Assembly: GCA_018829465.1 (NCBI GenBank)
Contig: JAHJTN010000015.1
Span: 1 to 58,094 of the forward strand
Source: Bacteroidota bacterium
GTDB lineage: Bacteria > Bacteroidota > Bacteroidia > Flavobacteriales > Flavobacteriaceae
Direction of reading: 5' to 3'
DNA: 58,094 nucleotides
Positions 42,354 to 49,219 of this stretch are shown here, one piece after another. Position 1 is the first letter of the stretch; the number at the start of each line of letters is the position of its first letter. The position numbers were made by a program, and so were the translations under genes. Below the pieces are notes generated by a model that did no database searches, was not told the DNA's origin, and saw only the letters and a list, made by a program, of their open reading frames with translations.

Positions 42354-43079
42354 ATGAATACCATAATAAAATTCTCGTTCATTTTAATAACTTCTCTCTT
42401 GCCATTTGGTATGCTGGCTCAGAATATTCTAAAAGACATAGGTGAATATGATGAGAATGCCATTTCAACATTGTCATTAAAATATGAAGTACCCTTGGTT
42501 ATCATTGCCAACAGAGTATATCTGCCCGATTTGGATTGCTTGGATGTAAGGAGGATTTCAGGAGATATTGAAGACCGCAAATTGGGTGGCGATATTGAAG
42601 ACCGCAAATTGGGTGGCGATGTAGAAAACCGTAAACTGGGTGGTGATGTTGAAAATCGCAAACTGGGTGGCGATGTGGAAAACCGCAAACTAGGTGGCGA
42701 TGTGGAAAACCGCAAACTGGGTGGCGATGTTGAAAACCGCAAACTGGGTGGCGATGTGGAAAACCGTAAACTAGGTGGTGATGTGGAAAACCGCAAACTA
42801 GGTGGCGATGTTGAAAACCGCAAGCTGGGTGGCGATGTTGAAAACCGCAAACTGGGTGGCGATGTTGAAAACCGCAAACTGGGTGGCGATGTTGAAAACC
42901 GCAAACTGGGTGGCGATGTGGAAGACCGCAAACTGGGTGGCGACATAACCGAACTCATTTGTGTAAAACTCAAAGAACAAAACGGGTTTTCCATAAAAAA
43001 CGCCAATCCCAATGCAGAAGTACTATACTATTACCGTGGTAAATTATATAAATCTAACAATATGCTTATTCTTTATTAA
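42354..43079 (+). CDS. Secreted nonapeptide-repeat protein
   Basis: A 241-residue protein with a signal peptide (MNTIIKFSFILITSLLPFGMLAQ), a ~45-residue N-terminal part, 14 head-to-tail copies of the nine-residue unit GGD-V/I-E-N/D-R-K-L (residues ~69-194), and a ~48-residue C-terminal part ending in YYYRGKLYKSNNMLILY. The regular spacing of hydrophobic and Gly positions suggests a beta-solenoid, but the unit is not the RTX consensus. The longer upstream frame overlaps the preceding gene, so the ATG at 42354 is used. Function unknown. Confidence 0.65.
   Translation: MNTIIKFSFILITSLLPFGMLAQNILKDIGEYDENAISTLSLKYEVPLVIIANRVYLPDLDCLDVRRISGDIEDRKLGGDIEDRKLGGDVENRKLGGDVENRKLGGDVENRKLGGDVENRKLGGDVENRKLGGDVENRKLGGDVENRKLGGDVENRKLGGDVENRKLGGDVENRKLGGDVENRKLGGDVEDRKLGGDITELICVKLKEQNGFSIKNANPNAEVLYYYRGKLYKSNNMLILY
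42558..42935 (+). repeat. 14-copy 27-bp intragenic tandem repeat
   Basis: Fourteen in-frame 27-bp units encode the nonapeptide. Eleven encode VENRKL, one VEDRKL and two IEDRKL. Differences between units are almost all silent third-base changes (for example GTT/GTG, AAC/AAT, CTG/CTA). A change in copy number keeps the frame. Confidence 0.95.
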
Positions 43080-43102
43080 TTCAATTATTTAAAACTAACA
43101 TT

Positions 43103-43651
43103 ATGAAAAAATTGATTTTACTCTTGTTTATGCTTGCTTTTTTAGGGTGTGCGGTAGCACCCAAATATAATTTTTACGATAAAGTACCCAATAAGACACT
43201 GGCTATAGGAACTAAAGGCCTCATCATTGAAGCCGTTGACGGTAGTTTTAAGTGGGAGTACGGGAATGAGTACCAAGTACCCATAGATTACCCTTTTTTC
43301 AATTGGTACACAAATAATGCAGCACTTGCTTTAAGTACAGGTGGTTTTGATAAAGTTAATGAATCAAACGCTAAGAAAGTAATCGTTACAACCCCATATA
43401 AAGATGAGCCTATGTATGGTTATCTTCAAATTAGTAAAATCATCACTGAGTGTAAGGATAAAACACCCGAAACCCGATCTTACTATATTCAAGTTCCTGA
43501 AAATTACGTAAGGGCAGCAGAAGGGGGAAAAATATCAGTAATGTATGAATCATATATGTGTATCAGCGGATATTATTCAAACGGATCAAAGGGAACTACC
43601 AAACATGGGTATTCTTCTTGGGCACTATGGATTTCAGACAGGCCTTTATAA
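43103..43651 (+). CDS. Lipoprotein of unknown function
   Basis: A 182-residue lipoprotein with MKKLILLLFMLAFLGC as lipobox signal (FLG-C). The mature part is rich in Tyr and has NFYDKVPNKTLAIGTKG and YNFYDK patterns, with three further Cys. No family recognised. In the comparison with the type VI TagQRST system it is one of the candidates for the TagQ-like outer-membrane lipoprotein, by position only. Confidence 0.62.
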   Translation: MKKLILLLFMLAFLGCAVAPKYNFYDKVPNKTLAIGTKGLIIEAVDGSFKWEYGNEYQVPIDYPFFNWYTNNAALALSTGGFDKVNESNAKKVIVTTPYKDEPMYGYLQISKIITECKDKTPETRSYYIQVPENYVRAAEGGKISVMYESYMCISGYYSNGSKGTTKHGYSSWALWISDRPL

Positions 43652-43685
43652 AACAGTTAACTAGACCCTAAACAAATATTTTTAA

Positions 43686-44420
43686 ATGCAAACCATCCCG
43701 CTCCAAAATATCGCAAACACCTCAGAAAAGCAGGCCATTTTCAACACCTTAAAAGCGGCGATTGAACAACAAGAGGGTATCGAGTTTCGTGGCGTGTTGC
43801 AGGCAGATGATTTAAAAGTAAACGAAAAACCCATTGAAGTCAAAAATTTCAAATCGGCGGTTTTGTATGCAGACCAATATTTTGCGGTGGTTTTATATCA
43901 CTTTAAAAAAGGACTCCTCTCATACCAGTTCGATTTGGTGCGTATCGACCACGCGGCGGTTTTGAGCCAAGAAGTCAACCTTTCCGGACAGTATGTACTC
44001 AAGTTTTCAACACCCGGTTATGCTTTCAGTGGCAACATTTTTCACTCGGAAAATGTAGTGCTTACCGACTTCCATCAATGCACCCAAAAAATGGCCGCGC
44101 AGTCTTCAACAGAAACCGACTTGAAAGAAAAATGGCTGAAATGGGCCTTTAGAAGTTTGGGGTTTGGTTTATTTGCGCTTATAGCCTTTTGGGTGTTTAT
44201 GGGCTTTTGTGCATTTAGCTACGACAGCATCAACAATAGCACTCGGGTGTTTTTTATTTTGATACCTTTTGGGGCTTTGTATTCCTTTTTAAAAGGCACC
44301 TTGGCATTAAAAATTCTTTACTTTTTGTCCATTGTCGGCATCACCTTTCTCACCTTTTTAGGGGCTATCGCCGATGCCAAAAAGGGCAGGGAACTCATCG
44401 AAACAATAGATTCGGATTAA
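43686..44420 (+). CDS. Integral membrane protein of unknown function
   Basis: A 244-residue protein. The N-terminal ~150 residues are soluble, with VLYADQYFAVVLYHF and a possible beta-sandwich. Three membrane helices follow at about 156-178, 188-205 and 208-228. No signal peptide is seen, so the soluble part is probably cytoplasmic. The stop is 10 bp before the first SUMF1-like gene. Function unknown. Confidence 0.6.
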   Translation: MQTIPLQNIANTSEKQAIFNTLKAAIEQQEGIEFRGVLQADDLKVNEKPIEVKNFKSAVLYADQYFAVVLYHFKKGLLSYQFDLVRIDHAAVLSQEVNLSGQYVLKFSTPGYAFSGNIFHSENVVLTDFHQCTQKMAAQSSTETDLKEKWLKWAFRSLGFGLFALIAFWVFMGFCAFSYDSINNSTRVFFILIPFGALYSFLKGTLALKILYFLSIVGITFLTFLGAIADAKKGRELIETIDSD

Positions 44421-44430
44421 AACCACCACG

Positions 44431-45534
44431 ATGAATTTTCCCTTAACTATATGCAATGGTTTCAAAATAAAAAGAAGTCTTCTTTTTTGTGTAAGCTGTT
44501 TTTGGCTGCTTCCCAAGCTTGTTATCTCGCAAGAAAACCTGCCACTTGATCTGAAATTCATTCCCGGTGGAGATTTTGGAATGCAAGTTTACGACAGCCT
44601 TACAGGAGCAACCAAAACCCGGTTGACTCATCCGGTCAAAGATTTTTATCTGAGCGCTACCGAGCTAAGCGTACAAGATTTTCAAGCTTTTTGTAAAGCC
44701 ACCAAGCGCGCGATGCCTCCCGCTCCCGCTTGGGGTTGGGACGACCCAAAGCTGCCTGTGGTCAATGTAAACTATGAAGATGCGGTCGATTATTGCCGTT
44801 GGCTGTACCAGAAATACAGCATACCTTTCCGTTTACCCGAATGGGACGAATGGGAATACGCCGCCCGCGAAGGCGATTTTGACCCACGCGAATCTACAGA
44901 AGTCGATTCAAATCAAATAGTGTATGCCGGCAACAGCAACGAAAAACCCCAATGCACCACCTGTATGCAAGCCAACAACTTGGGCTTGTACGCCACTGCG
45001 GGAAATGTGTGGGAGTGGGTCACCAAAACTACTTTTTATACGACCGATTCTTTGTTTTACATACAGGATGCTCGACAAGAAACCCTTTGGGCAGGCGGCA
45101 GTTTTTTTGAAGACGCTACACAGGTTCAGCCTGGTGTTTTTAGGCCCATTTCGGGAGCTGCCCGCAGGCAAGACGTAGGGTTTCGAGTGGCAGTAGATGC
45201 TGTTGAGTATAAAAAAGCACTGTTGCTACAAAAAATAAATGCCCTGCTGAATCAAATTTTTGAAGACCAATCGGTAATGGCCAATAGTGCGGGTATTTAC
45301 ACGGAAGAAATGGTTTTTCTCTGGCAGGATATTCCGGGTGACACGGCCTTGAGTTATGACGTAGAAACCTCTGAAGTATTTTTTTGTTGTGTTTCCGCTT
45401 TTGACCCGGAACAAGAAGTGACAACTTGGTCGGCAGTGGGCTATAAAGTACCCCAACAAAATTCGGATTGGGTTTTCGATTTGATGCATTTGTTGAATGT
45501 AGAACCGGGTAATTTGTCCTTATTAAAAGAATAA
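44431..45534 (+). CDS. Secreted SUMF1/FGE-like protein without catalytic cysteines (larger paralogue)
   Basis: A 367-residue exported protein. After a ~33-residue signal comes the formylglycine-generating-enzyme fold (residues ~40-255): LKFIPGGDFGM, YLSATELSVQDFQAFC, LPVVNVNYEDAVDYCRWL, PFRLPEWDEWEYAAR, NNLGLYATAGNVWEWV, LWAGGSFFED and QDVGFRVAV. The catalytic Cys pair that FGE carries close to GGS...GFR is missing, so it should not make formylglycine. A C-terminal extension of ~110 residues is unlike FGE. TagR of type VI secretion has the same fold and controls the kinase PpkA; a comparable regulatory role is inferred here. Confidence 0.82.
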   Translation: MNFPLTICNGFKIKRSLLFCVSCFWLLPKLVISQENLPLDLKFIPGGDFGMQVYDSLTGATKTRLTHPVKDFYLSATELSVQDFQAFCKATKRAMPPAPAWGWDDPKLPVVNVNYEDAVDYCRWLYQKYSIPFRLPEWDEWEYAAREGDFDPRESTEVDSNQIVYAGNSNEKPQCTTCMQANNLGLYATAGNVWEWVTKTTFYTTDSLFYIQDARQETLWAGGSFFEDATQVQPGVFRPISGAARRQDVGFRVAVDAVEYKKALLLQKINALLNQIFEDQSVMANSAGIYTEEMVFLWQDIPGDTALSYDVETSEVFFCCVSAFDPEQEVTTWSAVGYKVPQQNSDWVFDLMHLLNVEPGNLSLLKE

Positions 45535-45550
45535 TAATGTTGATAGTTAT

Positions 45551-46126
45551 ATGAAGTATTCCTTGATTTTTTGCTGTTTGCCGCTGCTCTTGTTTGCTCA
45601 AAAAAAGGAACAAACAGCCCAAGAAGATTTTGAGAATTTACTGAAAGCAAGTTTTTATGCCAACACCACTTTTGTGCATCACGAATACGATGAAAAGATA
45701 CCGCAAGACACGCTGAGTTACACCTTTTATGCACCTGAGGTGAACATCAAAAATGACACGCTTTTTCTTTCTTATATGCAACGGCTCAATGAATATGGCG
45801 GCATCATAATAGAAAAAATCGAACTGATCATTCCTTTAAATTGTGTGGACTATTTATCAACGCTGCAATTTACCTTTGGCGCCACCGACCGGTTCGAACC
45901 GGCGCTTACGTACTTGGGATTTTGGATGTTAAAAAAGGTCTGCGCCAAACAAAACAATTATTACCTGGACAACGCCCTGTGGGAATCGCAACAATACTCC
46001 GATTCCGATTTTGAATTACAATTTACCGATGCGCCTTTTGTGCCTAAATTTCCGGTGAAATTATCCCAACGAAAACTCAAAAAACTTCAACAATACTTTA
46101 AAAAAATCGCCAATGCATCGGATTAA
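45551..46126 (+). CDS. Secreted protein of unknown function
   Basis: A 191-residue exported protein: the signal MKYSLIFCCLPLLLFA is followed by a polar region. Recognisable stretches are DTLSYTFYAPEVNIKNDTLFLSYM (split by Pro and Asn) and FPVKLSQRKLKKLQQYFKKI at the C-terminus. No known family. It lies between the two SUMF1-like genes and overlaps the second by 14 bp, so its production is tied to theirs. Confidence 0.6.
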   Translation: MKYSLIFCCLPLLLFAQKKEQTAQEDFENLLKASFYANTTFVHHEYDEKIPQDTLSYTFYAPEVNIKNDTLFLSYMQRLNEYGGIIIEKIELIIPLNCVDYLSTLQFTFGATDRFEPALTYLGFWMLKKVCAKQNNYYLDNALWESQQYSDSDFELQFTDAPFVPKFPVKLSQRKLKKLQQYFKKIANASD

Positions 46127-46841
46127 GTTCTTTATTTTATGGATTCTCATAAGTAGTAGTCCTGTCAAAACAGTTGCCCAGTTGAACATTCCTGCACACT
46201 TTTCGCTAGTAAAAGGCGGTACTTTTGTTGAAACAGAATACAATGCGGTAACCAAAACCTATGACACCCTGGCTACGCACGAAATGGCATCTTTTTATAT
46301 GTACAAATTTGAGATGCAGGTGCATATATTTGAACAATTTTGTAAAGAAACAAATACGGAGATGCCGCAACAACCCTTCTGGAGCAATGGTTTGATGCCG
46401 GTTGTCAATGTAAATTATGACCAAGCAATAGCATTCTGCGGTTGGTTGACCGAAAAATACCAAATGCAGTTCAGACTACCCACCAAAGAAGCCTGGCAAT
46501 ATGCTGCCCGCGCGGCAAGTAACGGGTCAGAATCGTTTAGATATAACCGGCCTTTGCCCAACGAATGGGTGGTGTACGCAACAGACAAACCCCAATGCAT
46601 CAGTTGTATGCAGCCCAATGAAATAGGCCTATACGCCCTGTGTGGCAATGTGTGGGAATGGACGGAACAACAGCTAAAAGGCTTTGAAACCACGATAGTG
46701 GGCGGAAGCTATTTGGAAGATGAAAGCGCCGTAAAGGTTAACAGCCAAAAACCTTTTTTAATGCAAAACCATCAAGCAGATTTGGGCTTTAGAGTGGTGG
46801 TAGAATTTGATGATTTTCAAAATTATTTGGAGAACAACTAA
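46113..46841 (+). CDS. Secreted SUMF1/FGE-like protein without catalytic cysteines (smaller paralogue)
   Basis: A 242-residue exported protein with signal peptide (~24 residues) and one FGE-type domain: FSLVKGGTFVE, MYKFEMQVHIFEQFCKETN, PVVNVNYDQAIAFCGWL, FRLPTKEAWQYAARA, NEIGLYALCGNVWEW, TIVGGSYLED and ADLGFRVVVE. The FGE active-site cysteines near the end are missing. Like its neighbour it has an insertion KPQC-x2-CMQ-x-N before the GLY-GNVWEW motif, shared by the two and probably a disulfide or metal site. It lacks the C-terminal extension of the larger paralogue. Confidence 0.82.
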   Translation: MHRIKFFILWILISSSPVKTVAQLNIPAHFSLVKGGTFVETEYNAVTKTYDTLATHEMASFYMYKFEMQVHIFEQFCKETNTEMPQQPFWSNGLMPVVNVNYDQAIAFCGWLTEKYQMQFRLPTKEAWQYAARAASNGSESFRYNRPLPNEWVVYATDKPQCISCMQPNEIGLYALCGNVWEWTEQQLKGFETTIVGGSYLEDESAVKVNSQKPFLMQNHQADLGFRVVVEFDDFQNYLENN

Positions 46842-46842
46842 A

Positions 46843-47466
46843 ATGATACGATTTGACCAACCGGCCTATCCGACAGTTTTTTTTAGCGATTTAATTTATG
46901 TCGTATGTCCAAAGTGTCAACAGGTTGCCAAGGTTGAAACCCATTTTGAAAATGAAAGCAAATCGGCATCCTCAGCCAAACAATCGGTTTTGAGTTGCAA
47001 ACATTGTGGGTTGGTCAGCACAGCAGGGCAAAAATGGTTTGGCGATTATCAGGCTTTCGTCAATATTCCTTGCGGAAATTGCGGCAGTTCAATGGTGTTT
47101 TCGTCAGAACCTGTAAAGCAAATTTCACCAAATATTTGCCTGACTTGCACTACCTGCAAGCAAGAAAGAGCCTATGAGCCACAATGGTTCAGGTATAAAA
47201 AAGACCACGCCAAAGACCCTTATTTTGGATTGGACATCTATCTGCAAATAGCGGTAAAAAACCATACCTTGTGGTTGTACAATGTAAAACATTTGCAGTA
47301 TCTTAGAGACTATGTTTCTGCCACCCTGCGCGAAGACGACAACAGACACAAATATTCAATGATTACCAACCTGCCACAGTGGGTCAAATCGGCCAAAAAC
47401 AGAGATTTAATACTCAAAAAGTTACATAGTTTGGAACAAACCTATTACAAAATCTCTTTAAAATAA
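46843..47466 (+). CDS. Zinc-knuckle protein of unknown function
   Basis: A 207-residue protein without signal peptide. It has four CxxC knuckles in the first ~110 residues (VVCPKCQQV, LSCKHCGLV, IPCGNCGSS, LTCTTCKQE), enough for two zinc ribbons. The C-terminal half is helical and basic, with DIYLQIAVKNHTLWLYNVKHL and YSMITNLPQWVK. It is probably a cytoplasmic nucleic-acid or protein-binding factor. The start at 46843 was chosen because it lies one base after the preceding stop. Its link to the surrounding envelope genes is unclear. Confidence 0.62.
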   Translation: MIRFDQPAYPTVFFSDLIYVVCPKCQQVAKVETHFENESKSASSAKQSVLSCKHCGLVSTAGQKWFGDYQAFVNIPCGNCGSSMVFSSEPVKQISPNICLTCTTCKQERAYEPQWFRYKKDHAKDPYFGLDIYLQIAVKNHTLWLYNVKHLQYLRDYVSATLREDDNRHKYSMITNLPQWVKSAKNRDLILKKLHSLEQTYYKISLK

Positions 47467-47471
47467 AAGTT

Positions 47472-48179
47472 ATGAAACGATTCCTTATCTTCATTGTAGT
47501 TCTGATGAACTTACAAAGCTATGCCCAAGAAGAAGCCGTATTCAAAACGGCGAAGGATTTGGATGGCGATGGCATTCCCGAAAACATTCAATTGATTGAA
47601 AACGAACATTACGGATATTCGTTGCAGGTTAACGATTTGACCGAAAAAGTAAGCTTTGGTATGGAAGGTTTTTACCTCATCGACATAGACACCACTGACC
47701 AATTTAAAGAAATAGCCGTATTCACCTCAGGGCCCAGCGACGATTATGAATATGAAATTTTTCGCTATCAGGATAACCGCTTGCACCTTTTAGGGCATTT
47801 GGAAGGGTGGATTACCGTAAATGGAGACGGAACGCTTTATACAGACAAGGGCGAAGGTTTTTGGAGCAGGCGCGATGTGTGGTTTTTGAATCATAAGGTT
47901 TTAAGTTTGGGAAAATTTCCGCTCAAAAACGAATATTTTGTAGGTGTTCAGGCCACCGTCAAAAGTTCATTGCAACTCTACAACGACCTCAACACCCTCG
48001 AACCTTTTGTCAAAGCCAAGCCCCAAACCAACATCCAAGTGCTAACGGCAACACTATGGGAAACGGAAAACGAAAACTTTGAATTTATTTACCAAATAGT
48101 AACCGAAGACGGCCTGTTGGGATTCACTAAATTGTGGCCTTTGCTCGAAAACACTGAGGGCCTAGTGATGGCCGATTGA
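47472..48179 (+). CDS. Secreted protein with a calcium-loop motif
   Basis: A 235-residue exported protein: the signal MKRFLIFIVVLMNLQSYA is followed by KDLDGDGIPENIQLI, a DxDxDG loop as in VCBS/FG-GAP-type beta-propeller repeats. Later NGDGTLYTDKGEGFWSRRDVW may be a second, weaker blade. No full family match. It is the last gene of the plus-strand run and converges on the PP2C gene. Confidence 0.6.
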   Translation: MKRFLIFIVVLMNLQSYAQEEAVFKTAKDLDGDGIPENIQLIENEHYGYSLQVNDLTEKVSFGMEGFYLIDIDTTDQFKEIAVFTSGPSDDYEYEIFRYQDNRLHLLGHLEGWITVNGDGTLYTDKGEGFWSRRDVWFLNHKVLSLGKFPLKNEYFVGVQATVKSSLQLYNDLNTLEPFVKAKPQTNIQVLTATLWETENENFEFIYQIVTEDGLLGFTKLWPLLENTEGLVMAD

Positions 48180-48202
48180 TTTTCTATTTCTGAGGGCTTG
48201 CA

Positions 48203-49051
48203 TTACTTTGAAAACACCTTCCACCACGGTTTTTTCTTATCCAACATAGGCCGCGGGCTATGGGTTACCGTTGTTAACGAGTCGAGAGCCTGCCAGTTCA
48301 AGCCGGGTTGGTTTTTTTCTACCGAAGCCACATCACCGGGTGCTATTTCGAGCAAATAAGCCGTATTGTTGTCTGAAGCCTGCGTACTACTTTGATTAAA
48401 CACTGTGTTGGCTTTTTCTTCAGTACTTACCGATGTATCACAGAGCAACGCAATAAGTGCTTCGTCAGGCCACGCTTCGGTCACACCATCCGAACAAATA
48501 AGGATGAGGTCTCCGGTTTTTAGACTGCCCAAGTGTTGTATCTCCGGTTTTGCCACATTTCCTGCAGCATTGGCAAGTATAGCTTTTTGAATTTCATTAG
48601 AACGCGGATGCTTCCGAGCGGTTTCGCGACTGATTTCTCCCATTTTAACCAAGTTGGCAACAAAAGAATGGTCCCAAGTGTGCCAAAAGACTTTTTCTTG
48701 GGGCCTGACGGTATAGATACGGCTATCGCCTATATGTGCAGAAAACCAATCGTCTTTTATTTTGAAAATCCCCGCCAAAGTAGTACCCATCCCTTCTTTT
48801 TCCGGATTTTCAATCAAAAGTTCGTTGAGATTCCGGTTTGCATTTTCAATTAGAACAGCGATGTCTTGAATGTTTTTCAATATTTCTTGTGAGGAATTGC
48901 TAAGAATAAAATTTAAAACGGTTTTACTGGCCATATCGCCATTGCCATGTCCGCCCACACCATCGCAAACAACAAAAGCACTTTGATGATGACCAAGGGC
49001 GTCTTCTTGATATGGGCGTTTGCCAATGTGGTGGTGTTCAAAAATCTTCAT
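48203..49051 (-). CDS. PP2C-family serine/threonine protein phosphatase
   Basis: A 282-residue PPM phosphatase. Metal and phosphate-binding motifs in order are HIGKRPYQEDALG, FVVCDGVGGHGNGDMAS, GTTLAGIF, AHIGDSRIYTVRP, WDHSFVANLVKMGEI, LILICSDGVTEAW and SDNNTAYLLEI. No membrane segment or receiver domain is present, so it acts in the cytoplasm. It follows the transmembrane kinase gene on the same strand and should reverse that kinase's phosphorylation, like PppA opposite PpkA. The start at 49051 leaves the conserved HHIGKRPYQED region intact. Confidence 0.93.
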   Translation of the reverse strand: MKIFEHHHIGKRPYQEDALGHHQSAFVVCDGVGGHGNGDMASKTVLNFILSNSSQEILKNIQDIAVLIENANRNLNELLIENPEKEGMGTTLAGIFKIKDDWFSAHIGDSRIYTVRPQEKVFWHTWDHSFVANLVKMGEISRETARKHPRSNEIQKAILANAAGNVAKPEIQHLGSLKTGDLILICSDGVTEAWPDEALIALLCDTSVSTEEKANTVFNQSSTQASDNNTAYLLEIAPGDVASVEKNQPGLNWQALDSLTTVTHSPRPMLDKKKPWWKVFSK

Positions 49052-49219
49052 CTGTTTCTCTTTATTAGTTAGACTTATTTCAACACAAGCGCTTATCACC
49101 ATGTATGTCCCGATTCAGATTCGTACAGCAATAGGCCGTTCATCAATTTTTATGGTTTGATTTGTCTGCCCGTCATGGGGTGTGCACACTTAAGTTGGTG
49201 TTTTCGTATATTTAAGATG

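Noticed and set aside
42558-42935. CRISPR-like array from the 27-bp repeats
   Set aside because: The units are head to tail without spacers and are in frame with a secreted protein.
42419-43012. Long minus-strand frame rich in Ser and Pro over the repeat gene
   Set aside because: It is the antisense shadow of the 27-bp repeats, which leave every frame open. It has no start context, and its upstream part lies in another coding gene.
44431-46841. Active sulfatase-maturing enzymes
   Set aside because: The FGE catalytic cysteines are missing and no sulfatase gene is near.
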